A DNA stretch of 64,000 nucleotides from Salinimonas lutimaris (GTDB lineage Bacteria; Pseudomonadota; Gammaproteobacteria; Enterobacterales; Alteromonadaceae): contig NZ_CP036536.1 in NCBI RefSeq assembly GCF_005222225.1, forward strand, positions 3,930,001 through 3,994,000, in the 5' to 3' direction. Each line of letters opens with the position of its first letter. Within the stretch, counting starts at the first letter, position 1. A program made the position numbers and the translations under genes. Under the pieces are notes generated by a model that did no database searches, had not been told where the DNA came from, and saw nothing but the letters and a program-made list of their open reading frames with translations. Positions 8,465 through 18,900 of the stretch are shown here, one piece after another.

Positions 8465-10039
8465 ATGTTTCGTCAATTTTGTATTGCTCTGTCAGCACTT
8501 AGCAGTCTGGCGCAGGCCGCCCAGCTGGATGAATCGTCTCTAAATATCAGCCAGTATCGCGCTGATGTGAAAACGCTGGCCAGCGATGAGTTTGAAGGCC
8601 GCGCCCCGCTGTCGGCCGGGGAAGAAAAAACCGTCAGCTACCTGGTTAAACGGTTTAAACAAATTGGCTTACAGCCCGCCTTTGGCAACAGTTATGTGCA
8701 GCCGGTGCCACTGGCCCAGATTACCGCTGAACAGAACATGTCCCTGCGCGTTGGCAAGATGACGTTTGACAACGGCACGCAGTTTACCGCCCGGACCCAG
8801 CGTATCAGCGAATCTGTAGCGCTGCACAACAGCGACATTGTCTTTGCCGGTTATGGCATTAATGCCCCGGAATATGACTGGAACGACTATGCTGATATTG
8901 ATGTGAAAGGAAAAACCGTAGTCGTGCTGGTCAATGACCCTGGCTTTGCCTCTGGTGATGACAGCCTGTTCAACGGTAATGCCATGACCTACTACGGCCG
9001 CTGGACTTACAAATATGAAGAAGCCGCCCGCCAGGGTGCCAAAGCCTTATTTATTGTGCATGAAACTATGCCGGCCGGTTACGGCTGGGGAGTAGTACAA
9101 AATTCCAATACCAACACCAAATACACCTTAGTGGATGACACTAAGAATCAAAGTCAGGTGGGGGTGATGGGCTGGCTACACCTGCGTGCTGCCCAGCAAC
9201 TTTTTGCAGCCAGTAATCTGGATTACCGAGCACTGAAAAAAGCCGCTGCCCAGCGCGGATTTACGCCGGTAACCTTAAAACACAAAGCCTCACTGACCTT
9301 AAACAACACCATTGAAATGCGCGAGTCGCAGAATGTGGCGGGGATTGTACCAGGCAGTACCGCGCCGGATGAATGGGTGATGCTGCACGCGCACTGGGAT
9401 CATCTGGGTAAAGCGATGGAAAATGGTCAGCCGGTTATTTTAAACGGCGCGGTCGATAACGCCTCGGGCGTGGGCGGCGTGCTGGCGCTGGCTGATCACT
9501 TTGCGGACAACCCCGCCAAACGCACCCTGATGTTCAGTGCTTTTACCGCCGAGGAAACCGGCCTGATAGGCGCTGAGCATTTTGCTAAAAATCCGCCTGT
9601 ACCTCATAAGAATCTGGTCGCGTTTTTAAATATCGACGGCATGAACATGAATGATAAGGTCGACTACACGTTGCAATATGGCCAGAATGTCAGTGATCTG
9701 GAACAGCGGGTGGCTGACATCGCCAAACAGCAGGGGCGCCATATAAAAATGGATCCGCGCCCGCAAAACGGGCTGTTCTTCCGCTCTGATCATTTTGCTC
9801 TGGCTAAAGAAGGCATTCCGTCGTACCTGTTTATGAGCCTGGGTGACACCGACCCCGATTTTATTGCCAACCGCTACCATAAAAGCGGCGATGATTATCT
9901 GCCCAAATGGTCACTAGGCGGTGTTAAACAGGACCTGACGCTTATTGGCCGCCTGATGCAGTCGCTGGCAGACTCCGGCGACTGGCCACAGTGGACCGGC
10001 GAGTCAGACTTTAAAGCCAGACGCGCCGAACAGCGTTAG
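8465..10039 (+). CDS. Secreted M28-family zinc aminopeptidase with PA domain
   Basis: 524 residues, ATG preceded by AAAAAGGAC. A signal peptide (~1-19, LSSLAQAA) exports it. After an N-terminal segment, a PA (protease-associated) insert covers roughly 110-260 (VFAGYGINAPEYDW through ALFIVHETMPAG). The catalytic M28 domain shows the co-catalytic zinc ligands HAHWDH, DNASG, EETGLIGAEHF and a late Asp/His (SDHFALAKEGIPSYLF). It probably removes N-terminal residues from peptides in the periplasm or outside the cell, giving nutritional amino acids. An intrinsic terminator follows at 10070, so it appears to be monocistronic. Confidence 0.92.
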   Translation: MFRQFCIALSALSSLAQAAQLDESSLNISQYRADVKTLASDEFEGRAPLSAGEEKTVSYLVKRFKQIGLQPAFGNSYVQPVPLAQITAEQNMSLRVGKMTFDNGTQFTARTQRISESVALHNSDIVFAGYGINAPEYDWNDYADIDVKGKTVVVLVNDPGFASGDDSLFNGNAMTYYGRWTYKYEEAARQGAKALFIVHETMPAGYGWGVVQNSNTNTKYTLVDDTKNQSQVGVMGWLHLRAAQQLFAASNLDYRALKKAAAQRGFTPVTLKHKASLTLNNTIEMRESQNVAGIVPGSTAPDEWVMLHAHWDHLGKAMENGQPVILNGAVDNASGVGGVLALADHFADNPAKRTLMFSAFTAEETGLIGAEHFAKNPPVPHKNLVAFLNIDGMNMNDKVDYTLQYGQNVSDLEQRVADIAKQQGRHIKMDPRPQNGLFFRSDHFALAKEGIPSYLFMSLGDTDPDFIANRYHKSGDDYLPKWSLGGVKQDLTLIGRLMQSLADSGDWPQWTGESDFKARRAEQR

Positions 10040-10069
10040 GCGAGTCTGCCCCGCGCATTTGAATTTACC

Positions 10070-10096
10070 AAAGCCAGCCTGCGTGCTGGCTTTTTA
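10070..10096 (+). terminator. Intrinsic terminator after the M28 peptidase gene
   Basis: AAAGCCAGC, a 6-nt loop and GCTGGCTTTTT form a 9-bp stem with a U-tract, 30 nt after the peptidase stop codon. Confidence 0.85.
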
Positions 10097-10258
10097 TTGT
10101 TGCTAATGCTAAACCAACCGGCCTTTGTTGCGTATGAGTTTACAAGACCCACGAGCGTATCCGGGCAGTCATGCTCGTGCTGTTACGTACTCACATGTGC
10201 ATACTGTCCACACCACACCGTTTTACTGCGGCGGTATGCCCCGACAAAGGAAACAGGC

Positions 10259-10750
10259 ATGCCTGACATCACCATTAATGGTCGCGCCTACGCGTTACCT
10301 GAAGACCCCCGAACAACCCTGCTGGATTTTCTGCATCAGGAACTGGCCATGTTTGGCGCTAAAAAAGGTTGCGATCATGGTCAGTGCGGTGCCTGCACCG
10401 TGCTGGTTAACGACGAGCGCATGAATGCCTGCTTGCTGCTGGCCTTTCAGCTGGCCGGAAAAACCGTCACCACGATTGAGGGCATTGCCTCAGAAGATGC
10501 TCTGCATCCTTTACAGCAGGCATTTATTGATAAAGATGCATTTCAGTGCGGCTATTGCACCAGCGGGCAAATATGCTCTGGGGTCGCTTTGCAGCAAGAG
10601 CTGGCCGATAACCAGCCCAGCACTCTGTGGTTTGATGAACACTACACCCGGCTGGAAGATGTCAAAGAGCGACTGAGCGGAAATTTGTGCCGGTGTGGCG
10701 CCTATCCCCATATTGTGGAAGCCGTCACTACGGTAACGGAGGCTGAATGA
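10259..10750 (+). CDS. paoA: Aldehyde oxidoreductase [2Fe-2S] subunit, PaoA/XdhC type
   Basis: 163 residues from the ATG at 10259 (AAAGGAAACAGGC upstream). The reading frame is open further upstream but that part is unlike the family. It carries two [2Fe-2S] sites: a ferredoxin-like N-terminal one (CDHGQCGACTVLVNDERMNAC) and a helical C-terminal one (CGYCTSGQ and CRCGAYPHIVEAV). These pass electrons from the molybdenum subunit to FAD. E. coli PaoA (YagT) has a Tat leader; none is seen here, so this enzyme may stay cytoplasmic or start differently. It overlaps paoB by 4 bp in a three-gene operon. The symbol is assigned by similarity and gene order. Confidence 0.9.
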   Translation: MPDITINGRAYALPEDPRTTLLDFLHQELAMFGAKKGCDHGQCGACTVLVNDERMNACLLLAFQLAGKTVTTIEGIASEDALHPLQQAFIDKDAFQCGYCTSGQICSGVALQQELADNQPSTLWFDEHYTRLEDVKERLSGNLCRCGAYPHIVEAVTTVTEAE

Positions 10751-11763
10751 AACCCTTCACTGTGATGCCTCTTGAAGAGGCCAACGATCTTCGTCACCCG
10801 TCAGGCAGTACCCGCTTTCTGGCCGGAGGAACCAATCTGGTGGACTTAATGAAACACCAGATTGAAACCCCCGATACGCTTATCGATTTATCTGGCTGGA
10901 AAAGCGCCAATACCATTTGTGAGGACGAGGATCAGTTTTTAATTGGCGCCATGGTCAGTAACACGGCCCTGGCAAAATTTGCCTATCAGCATCCGTCGCT
11001 TTCACTGCTGGCCCAGGCTCTGCTATCAGGTGCCACCGTGCAGTTGCGAAACCGGGCTACTACCGCTGGAAACCTGTTACAGCGTACCCGCTGTTATCAG
11101 TTTTACGATACCACCAAACCCTGTAACAAGCGTGAGCCTGGCAGTGGCTGCAGTGCGATCGGCAGTTTTAACCGGATACACGCCATACTGGGCACCTCGC
11201 CTCACTGTATCGCCTCGCATCCGTCGGATATGGCGACCGCCATGACAGCACTGGATGCCAGCGTAAACACCATCACACCTGACGGACAGACCCGCAGCAT
11301 TCCGGTTCGTCAGCTTTATAAATTACCCGGCGACACCCCGCATCTGGAAACCTGGCTGCAGGAAAATGAACTGATTGTTAATGTCAGTATCCCTAAACAC
11401 AGCGCTGGTACTCAGGTATACAAAAAAGTGCGTGACCGCTCTTCCTATGCGTTCGCACTGGTGTCGGTTGCCTGCGATATGCAGCTTAAAGACGGCATTA
11501 TTACCGATGTACGTCTGGCATTTGGCAGCGTGGGGCCGCATCCGTGGCATGCACAAAGCACCGAGTCCTTTTTAAAGGGTAAAACCGCGACCGCGGCATT
11601 ATTTGAAGAAGCTGCGGAAATAGCACTGAGCCCGGCGCAGGGTTTTGGAGGGAACGACTACAAAATTCCTATGCTTAAACGCACGCTTATTCATGTTTTA
11701 CAACAGGTGGCCGACCATCAGTCGGCGCAGCCCGGACATCAGGGAGCCATTTATGCCCGCTAA
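10747..11763 (+). CDS. paoB: Aldehyde oxidoreductase FAD subunit, PaoB type
   Basis: 338 residues. The N-terminal FAD-binding signature AGGTNLVDLMK and the CO-dehydrogenase flavoprotein C-terminal domain identify it. A cysteine-rich insert (LLQRTRCYQFYD, KPCNKREPGSGC and HCIASHPSDM) matches the extra [4Fe-4S] cluster known from E. coli PaoB and absent from most xanthine-oxidase flavin subunits. It sits between paoA and paoC, overlapping both, which argues for a stoichiometric ABC complex. It likely passes electrons to an external acceptor. Confidence 0.92.
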   Translation: MKPFTVMPLEEANDLRHPSGSTRFLAGGTNLVDLMKHQIETPDTLIDLSGWKSANTICEDEDQFLIGAMVSNTALAKFAYQHPSLSLLAQALLSGATVQLRNRATTAGNLLQRTRCYQFYDTTKPCNKREPGSGCSAIGSFNRIHAILGTSPHCIASHPSDMATAMTALDASVNTITPDGQTRSIPVRQLYKLPGDTPHLETWLQENELIVNVSIPKHSAGTQVYKKVRDRSSYAFALVSVACDMQLKDGIITDVRLAFGSVGPHPWHAQSTESFLKGKTATAALFEEAAEIALSPAQGFGGNDYKIPMLKRTLIHVLQQVADHQSAQPGHQGAIYAR

Positions 11764-13981
11764 TTCTTCTTCTAAGAACACCGGCGCCGGGGATTATACC
11801 ATTGGCGCGCCAGCCAACCGGGTGGATGGTCCGCTCAAAGTACAGGGCAAGGCCCGCTATGCAGCGGAAAATCAGTTTGACACCAAACCCTTAATTGCCT
11901 GGCAGCTTGGTGCACCGGTAGCCTCAGGCACCCTGACCCACATTGACACCACACGCGCCGAGCAGCAAACCGGTGTGCACATGGTGATTACCCACCATAA
12001 CGCCCCGGCCCAGCTGCCGTTTGGCGAGCCGGAAGATAAAGGCCGGTTTATGCAAAGCCGGGCGCTGCTCAATGACACCCGCATTCGTTATGCCGGCTTT
12101 CCAATTGCGCTGGTGGTGGCCGACACCCTTGAGCAGGCACGCTATGCCGCCAGCCTGATTGATTTTGATATTGATGCTGATGAGGTGGATTTACTGGAGG
12201 AGCCGAAAGAGGCAACCGTGGTGCCTGAAGATATAGATGGCGGTTATGATGCCGATGCGAGCGTGGGTGACACCGACCAGGCACTAAAACAGGCCCAGAG
12301 CCGTCTGGATGTCAGATACACCACACCAAGTCAGGTCTCGGCGGCGATGGAGCCGCATGCCACCATTGCCAGCTATGACGGCACAACCCTGCAGGTACAT
12401 ACCAGTATTCAGATTTTATCAGCCGCAGTGCAATGCATCGCTACCACCTTTAAGCTTGAACCAGATACCATCGAAATACAAAGCCCGTACGTGGGTGGCG
12501 GGTTTGGCTCAAAGCTGGGTATTCACAACGATGCCATTCTGGCCTGCATGGCCACACTTTTACTTAAAAAGCCGGTCAAAATGGTTATGACCCGCAGACA
12601 GGTTTTTCATAATGCGCCCCATCGCGGCCACAGTACCCAGTTCATGTCGCTGGGAGCCGATAACCAGGGCGGGTTAAAGGCTGTGCAGCATCACAGTTTT
12701 ATGCCGATGGCCCGCGATTATGCCTTTGCTGAAGGCAGCGGCGTGGCGGCACGTATCAACTATCAGGCACCGGCTATCGACAGTCAGCATCGGGTTAAAG
12801 TAGTCGATTCGCCCATGATTGATTCGGTGCGCGCACCCGGCGACGCCATTGGTTCGCTAACCTTTGAGTCGGCCATTGATGAGCTGGCCCACCAGCTTGG
12901 GCTGGATCCACTGACCTTCCGGCAACAGAACCTGGCTTTAGAGCACCCAATTACCGGCGCTGACTTCTCGACGAACAACTTGCGTGAATGTCTGGACAAG
13001 GGCGCAGCCAGCTTTGGCTGGCATACCCGTAAAAAGCAACAGCGCGGCAGTAAAAAAACCGGGTTTGGGGTGGCTGTGGGCATGCGCATGAACATTATTG
13101 TGCCTGCGGCGGCCAGTGTCAGCATTAATCAGCACGGCGCCCTGACGGTAGATACCGACATGACCGATATCGGCACCGGTACCTACACCATTTTAAGTCA
13201 AATTGTGGCCGACTATTTTGCCCTGCCGGTCAGTCAGGTCACCGTGAATCTGGGCAATAGCCGGGCGCCGGCTTCATGTGGTTCGGGCGGCTCGTTTGGG
13301 GCCTCAAGCTGTGGCACCGCGGTGCTGAACGCCTGTGAGGGTCTGGCGGCCAGTTTGTGTGAGCTGGCCGGCGTGGCCATGGGCACCGAACAGCTCAATA
13401 TTGAGGGAGATAACCTGGTGCTGGGCGAAGGACAAACCCGTCAGCAACACGCCCTGTCCACCCTGCTTAGCCAGCAAGACAACGGCACGCTTAGCGTGAC
13501 CGGCGAAGTCGCCCCGGATGAAGGCAACGAAAACTATGCCCAGTACAGCAGTGCGGCCCATTTTGCTGAGGTGGAGGTAGATACCGTCACCGGTGAAGTG
13601 CGGGTATTACGCCAGCACGGGGCGTTTTCTGCCGGACGAATTTTAAATTACAAAACCGCCGGTTCACAGCTTAAAGGCGGCATGATTTGGGGCACCAGTT
13701 ATGCTCTGTTTGAGGATTTGCAGCAGGACAAACGGGACGGCAGCTTTATTAACTGTGATTTTGCCGAGTATCATTTTGCCGTTAACCGGGACATTGGCGA
13801 GCTGACTATCGAGTTTATCGAAGAGCCGGACTACAAAGCCTGTAAGCTGGGTAGTAAGGGCATTGGTGAGCTGGGAATTACCGGCGCCGGTGCAGCCATT
13901 GCCAATGCGGTATTTGATGCCACCGGCGTCAGGGTCAGGGATTTTCCGATCACGCCGGATAAAGTGATGTTGCAGCTGTAG
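11753..13981 (+). CDS. paoC: Aldehyde oxidoreductase molybdenum-binding subunit, PaoC type
   Basis: 742 residues from the ATG at 11753 (AGGGAG upstream), inside the end of paoB. It belongs to the xanthine oxidase family: VDGPLKVQGKARY at the N-terminus, GGGFGSKLG, the Mo-cofactor segments SVRAPGDAIGSLTFESAIDEL and GSGGSFGASSCGTAV, and the C-terminal KGIGELGITGAG containing the catalytic Glu. The enzyme oxidises aromatic or aliphatic aldehydes to acids; the actual substrate is unknown. The dedicated cofactor-insertion chaperone PaoD is not beside it and must be elsewhere. A bidirectional terminator follows. Confidence 0.93.
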   Translation: MPANSSSKNTGAGDYTIGAPANRVDGPLKVQGKARYAAENQFDTKPLIAWQLGAPVASGTLTHIDTTRAEQQTGVHMVITHHNAPAQLPFGEPEDKGRFMQSRALLNDTRIRYAGFPIALVVADTLEQARYAASLIDFDIDADEVDLLEEPKEATVVPEDIDGGYDADASVGDTDQALKQAQSRLDVRYTTPSQVSAAMEPHATIASYDGTTLQVHTSIQILSAAVQCIATTFKLEPDTIEIQSPYVGGGFGSKLGIHNDAILACMATLLLKKPVKMVMTRRQVFHNAPHRGHSTQFMSLGADNQGGLKAVQHHSFMPMARDYAFAEGSGVAARINYQAPAIDSQHRVKVVDSPMIDSVRAPGDAIGSLTFESAIDELAHQLGLDPLTFRQQNLALEHPITGADFSTNNLRECLDKGAASFGWHTRKKQQRGSKKTGFGVAVGMRMNIIVPAAASVSINQHGALTVDTDMTDIGTGTYTILSQIVADYFALPVSQVTVNLGNSRAPASCGSGGSFGASSCGTAVLNACEGLAASLCELAGVAMGTEQLNIEGDNLVLGEGQTRQQHALSTLLSQQDNGTLSVTGEVAPDEGNENYAQYSSAAHFAEVEVDTVTGEVRVLRQHGAFSAGRILNYKTAGSQLKGGMIWGTSYALFEDLQQDKRDGSFINCDFAEYHFAVNRDIGELTIEFIEEPDYKACKLGSKGIGELGITGAGAAIANAVFDATGVRVRDFPITPDKVMLQL

Positions 13982-13990
13982 CAGGTCGTG

Positions 13991-14018
13991 AAAAGGGGGA
14001 GCAATAGCTCCCCCTTTT
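13991..14018. terminator. Bidirectional intrinsic terminator
   Basis: AAAAGGGGGAGC, an AATA loop and GCTCCCCCTTTT form a long GC stem flanked by A and T tracts. It lies between the convergent paoC and doxX genes and can serve both strands. Confidence 0.85.
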
Positions 14019-14048
14019 GGTATCTGGCTCTGTTTAGCTGCTGAAAGC

Positions 14049-14534
14049 TCAGGCGGCTTTCATCCCGGCTACTTTTTTATGGCCCGGGCTGGCCAGTTTG
14101 TCTGCCAGCAGTGCATCTGCCGAATAGCTGCCCGCGCCCTGTATGGTCAGGGTAACGGTGGCGGCCAGTAATGCCAGCGCAAATTCATAGCCGTTGTTAC
14201 TCATAAACAGACCGTTGCCGATATGCACCGAGAAGATAGCTATCACCATGGTAAACGCTGTAACCAGCGCCGCCGGCCGGGTAGCCAGTCCGGCAATGAG
14301 CGCCAGTCCGCCAAAAAACTCAGCACTACCGGCCAGCAGCGCCATAATCAATCCAGGCGCCAGACCGATGCTTTCCATCCACTGACCGGTACCTTCAAGA
14401 CCGTAACCACCAAACCAGCCAAACAGTTTTTGCGCGCCGTGCGCGGCCAGAATGATTCCCACCGGAACCCGCAAAAAAACTTGTCCTAATCCCCGGGTTG
14501 CCAGTACTGCCTGTGCTTTTTCAATTGTGTTCAT
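14049..14534 (-). CDS. DoxX family membrane protein
   Basis: 161 residues from the ATG at 14534 (AGGTGAT upstream). Four hydrophobic helices with the DoxX hallmarks PVGIILAAHGAQKLFGWFGG and LALIAGLATRPAAL. DoxX-like proteins are inner-membrane proteins linked to thiosulfate:quinone oxidation in archaea and to redox stress in bacteria; the role here is unknown. It is divergent from the LysR gene at 14655, so that regulator is its most likely controller. Confidence 0.87.
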   Translation of the reverse strand: MNTIEKAQAVLATRGLGQVFLRVPVGIILAAHGAQKLFGWFGGYGLEGTGQWMESIGLAPGLIMALLAGSAEFFGGLALIAGLATRPAALVTAFTMVIAIFSVHIGNGLFMSNNGYEFALALLAATVTLTIQGAGSYSADALLADKLASPGHKKVAGMKAA

Positions 14535-14654
14535 GTTATCACCTGTGTGTTGGGGGTTGAGCCCGCTGCTCAACGATGGTGATACTTTAGCCAACCACAC
14601 AAAAAGGATAAATCCTGCTATTATTGTTTAATTAACAATGCAACGTTGATAATA

Positions 14655-15572
14655 ATGATGGATAAACTGGCTCAGATGCAGGCTTTTGTGGCGGTAGTGA
14701 CCGAAACCAGCTTTGTGCGTGCGGCAGAAAAGCTGAATATGTCCTCACAGCTGGTCAGTAAATATGTATCGGCGCTGGAAAGCGCGCTGGGCGTGCGGCT
14801 GCTAAACCGCACTACCCGCCGGGTACACCTGACCGAAGCGGGTCATAATTATTTCCCCCGGGCTCAGCAGCTGTTGCAGGAACTGGGTAATCTGGAAAGT
14901 GATCTGGCGGGGTTGCAGCACCAGGCCAGCGGCACATTGCGAATCAGTGCGCCGGTCTCCTTTGCGGTATCACATATGGGACCCCTGCTCACCCGGTTTC
15001 AGCAGGCTTATCCGGATGTCAGCGTGGACATTCAGCTCAATGATCGCAAAGTGGATATTATTGAAGAAGGCTTTGATGTGGCACTGCGAATTGGTCAGCT
15101 TACCAGCTCGTCGCTGATTGCCCGGCGTATTGCCCCCATCCGGATGCTGGCGGCCGCCGCCCCGGACTACCTGCAACAACACGGAATACCCACAGACTGG
15201 GATGACCTGAGCCAGCACAAGGTGTTGTACTACAGCTATGCCAGCAATACCCCTTACGCACCTGACTCTATGCGCGCTTTACCCGCCGGTACACTGGTGT
15301 GTAACAACGGCGATTTACTGGTGCAGTGTGCGGTGGCCGGAGCGGGCATTGCAATCCAGCCGACCTTTATCATTGGCCAGGCAGTGGCGAACGGGCAACT
15401 CACGCCAGTGCTGACCCACGACCCGTTGCCAGGCATGGGATTGTACGCGGTGTATGCTCACCGCGCCCTAATGGCCAGTAAGCTACGGGCATTTATCGAC
15501 TTTTTAAGTCAGTATTATGACGATACGCCGCCCTGGGATGTGCCCCTGCAGCGCTTTTTGAATAACACCTAA
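14655..15572 (+). CDS. LysR-family transcriptional regulator
   Basis: 305 residues. The start is ambiguous among TTG 14646, ATG 14655 and ATG 14658, with no clear SD. The N-terminal winged HTH ([35 protein letters not shown], residues ~7-42, given here as the span only) is followed by a LysR substrate-binding domain ([28 protein letters not shown]). This subgroup resembles the DsdC/AaeR-type regulators common beside DoxX and oxidoreductase genes. It is divergently transcribed from doxX. The effector is unknown. It ends 4 bp into the ppiC stop region. Confidence 0.9.
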   Translation: MMDKLAQMQAFVAVVTETSFVRAAEKLNMSSQLVSKYVSALESALGVRLLNRTTRRVHLTEAGHNYFPRAQQLLQELGNLESDLAGLQHQASGTLRISAPVSFAVSHMGPLLTRFQQAYPDVSVDIQLNDRKVDIIEEGFDVALRIGQLTSSSLIARRIAPIRMLAAAAPDYLQQHGIPTDWDDLSQHKVLYYSYASNTPYAPDSMRALPAGTLVCNNGDLLVQCAVAGAGIAIQPTFIIGQAVANGQLTPVLTHDPLPGMGLYAVYAHRALMASKLRAFIDFLSQYYDDTPPWDVPLQRFLNNT

Positions 15573-15853
15573 CGGCCGGTACGATACAGCGTTTTAATCA
15601 GATGAAAACCAAACCGGGTTTTTACCGGCCCATGCACCTTTAGTAATTCTTTTTTGAACACCACATCATCAAAGGGTTTGACCATCTGGCCGCGACGAAA
15701 CTCTCCTAAATCGCCGCCCCGCTTGCCAGACGGACACTTAGAATGACGCTTGGCCAGCATCCCGAAGTCCTTGCCCTTGTTGAGTTGCTCTAAAATTTTT
15801 AATGCTTCTTTTTCGGTTCGAACCAGAATGTGTAATGCGGTCGCGGTCGCCAT
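15569..15853 (-). CDS. ppiC: Parvulin-type peptidyl-prolyl cis-trans isomerase
   Basis: 94 residues, a single stand-alone parvulin domain: [43 protein letters not shown] and [15 protein letters not shown]. There is no signal peptide, so it is cytoplasmic, as in E. coli PpiC (93 residues). It accelerates isomerisation at prolyl bonds during folding. It overlaps the convergent LysR gene at the stop codons. Confidence 0.94.
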   Translation of the reverse strand: MATATALHILVRTEKEALKILEQLNKGKDFGMLAKRHSKCPSGKRGGDLGEFRRGQMVKPFDDVVFKKELLKVHGPVKTRFGFHLIKTLYRTGR

Positions 15854-15906
15854 AGTTGTTGTTGCTCAACATCGTTTGAATAACGCGGATTATAACGAAG
15901 CCAGAC

Positions 15907-15942
15907 AAAAAAGGGCATCAGCGTTACACTGATGCCCTTTTA
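15907..15942. terminator. Intrinsic terminator, bidirectional form
   Basis: A 9-bp stem GGGCATCAG / CTGATGCCC with flanking A6 and T tracts. It lies just after the stop of the FG-GAP lipoprotein gene on the minus strand, which it probably terminates. Confidence 0.85.
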
Positions 15943-15971
15943 TGACTTATTTTTATCACACAGCGATACGC

Positions 15972-18900
15972 TTAGTGAATCCAGTACATACCTTTACTGC
16001 TACCAAATAAGATTTCGAGTTTGCCCGAATCCTGTTCTCTTACCTGTAGTGAGGCCTTGTTGGCGCTGCCGATGAGGAACGGACCTGACCACACCAGCTC
16101 GCCCTGACTGGTCATACTGTGTAGTTGTGAGTGTCCATAGTTCCAGAAGTCACCATTGTCAGATGCCACGATGAAGCCATCCGGATTGGTAGGATCCACC
16201 ACGATATCAACGGCATTAATACTCAGGTTGTAACTATTTAAATTGGTTAACTGATTATCCGTCAGAGTCATCGTTTTCAGTGCGCTGGCATAGTCTGACA
16301 GCAGACAGGCCACCTTTTTCTCGCCTGTCTTGCCATAGAACAGAACATTATTGCACTGCGTCTCTATGGCTGTTCCGTCAACAACAAAGCGGGAATCATT
16401 TACTGTCAGTATGTGCAGCTTGTTATACAGCGCGACGACTACCGTGCTCACTCCATCAATATCAGTCACATCAAAATCGACTACATCCTCTGCAAACCGA
16501 TAGCTCGCCAGTTCTTCTTGTGTCTGCAGGTCAATAATCTTGATCACGTTGCCGTTAGCCACGACTGCCTCATCGGACGCATCGCCATTGATATCCTGAA
16601 GAATTATCTGATGAGTACTCGCGTCCTGATCGCCCTCGAGTGTCCACAGCTCAGAAAAATCATTCAACTGGTATGCTCCCAGGCCACTGATAAAGGATTC
16701 GTTATTCGACACTAAAATGTCGTCAATATCATCATGGTTAATATCGATAATGGCGCTATATATACTGGTATTCCACCATGAAGAGTCGACTTGCCCAACC
16801 CGCTTTACGTTGCCGTCTTTTTGCAACGCCGCAACAGCCAGGCCGTTATCACCATTGCCTGTTGTAGGCACCAAAAATATCGCCTGCTCGTTTTCAGCGC
16901 CGGTATTTGCCCAGCCAGAGGCACTAAACGCATCAAGCTGAACGGTGGCAAGCTCCTGATTAACCGTTACCGTGACACCGTCAATATCCGCAGTTACCAG
17001 CACATTGCCCATGCTACTGCTGACTCCGCTTCCCCATAGCAGCTCAGGGGCGCCGTCGTTGTCGATGTCACCAGCGCTCAGAGAAGAAGAACCATGCTCC
17101 TGCACATCAACACTCCACTGCAAGGTCAGCTTATCTGTACTATCCAGAGTAAAAGCGCGCACTTCGCCCCACTGGCAGTCGCTGACAACCAATTCATCGG
17201 CCCCGTTCTCGTCCAGGTCAAAGGCAGCTAAATCACAGATATGACTGACATCAAAGGAGTCCAGTTGTGTTTTATCCACCGCTGAGTAAACATACACAGC
17301 CCCCCATGAATCAGCCCCGATGATTTCGTCAATGCCATCGCCTTGCAAATCACCAGTGGCGACCTGCGTACCAAATCCGGTTCCGGCGCTCCACTGGGTG
17401 TCGCCCGATATCAGATCAGTCACTAACCCGGTGTTTACTACCAGTTCAAGGTTGGCATCGGCATCCACATTGCCCACAGCCATATTCGTAAATTCAACCT
17501 CGCTAATGACTGTCTCTGCGCCGGTCAGTGTATCGGTAAGTGCAGCGACCGTGACGGACGAAACAGCCCCATCCCAGTCTGATGAAGAGCTATGGTAAAT
17601 CAGCTCTTCTGCGCCATCGCCATCGATATCAACCAGTATGGCTGAACGCAAGAAATCATCGGTGGTCAGGATGTTTCGGGCAGGTTGAGACAAATCGTCA
17701 ATTAGCCACATATTGTGGTTGGTCAGAACCAGAATGGATTTAGCGCCGGGCTGGTCTGCCCTTACCGGTAAAACCTGTTTGATCAGCTCATCTTTGCTGA
17801 ACAGATAAGGGTATGCCCATTGCTGCTGGTATTCTGCGTTTTCCAGAGCGAGTAGAAAGACTCTGGACTGGTTATCGGTTCCCAATAGTTCGTTGCGCCC
17901 GTCACCATCTATATCGACTACCCACTGGGAGCGGTTTGCCGCTGGCACCTCTATGCCGGAACGAAACAAGGGTAATGACTGCTCACTGCCGACCGTCAGG
18001 GCTAATGTCTGCTCCACGTTTTCGTTAGGGTCAAACCGGTTACTGATGCCAAAATAGTAGGTTTGCTCATTAAACAGCAGATTATCCGGCACTTGCCAGG
18101 TAATTATCCCCTCATCATTCATCACAGCGCCTTCAGGCGCAAGCGTCAGCTTAGCCAGATTGTCAGCACTTTGAATATCCGAGTCACTCATCACCACAGA
18201 AAAACTCACCGTGTTGCCGGCCTTAATCTGTTGCGGAACATCGCTGATGGTGAGCTGAGCAGGCGTGTCTTCAATCCAGATATCCACCTGGTCGGATTCG
18301 TAGTGATGGGCCTCATCGGCTACTACCATGGCCACCGTGACAAAGTCATTAGCAGTGGCACTGTATGCCGGCAGGATGGGACCATGAATATCCTCGGCTA
18401 ACACGCCATTGATATACCAGTTATACGAGATATTAAGCTGGGAACGAGGTGTTTCAATATCAAAGAAATAGCCCGGTGTTACCTCAATATCAGAGGACAC
18501 AACATAATTGCTTTGATTCAAGTAAGGTCTGTCTGCATAAGGAAAGGTAGAAACATCGCTCAGCGGGGATAAACCAGCCTCTATTACCATAGGTGACATA
18601 AAATCGTAAAAATACACCACCTTAGCCGCATCTTTTATTCCATCATTATCCGTATCTGCCACATAAGCCGCCTGATCCTGCTCGAAATTCACATAGGCTT
18701 CATTGTCATTGAACAGCAATACGGAGCCGTTAAGGCCATAAGCGTCGACTTCTGGCTTCAGTTCAAAGTCGACATAACCACGCGATGCAACACTCAGGCG
18801 GCCTTGCATACTTTCTGTCTGACCCCCCCACTCAAAGACTTCTGTCATAACAGCATCTATAAAGTAGATTTCATCGTCCACTTTGACTGTCAGATACTGA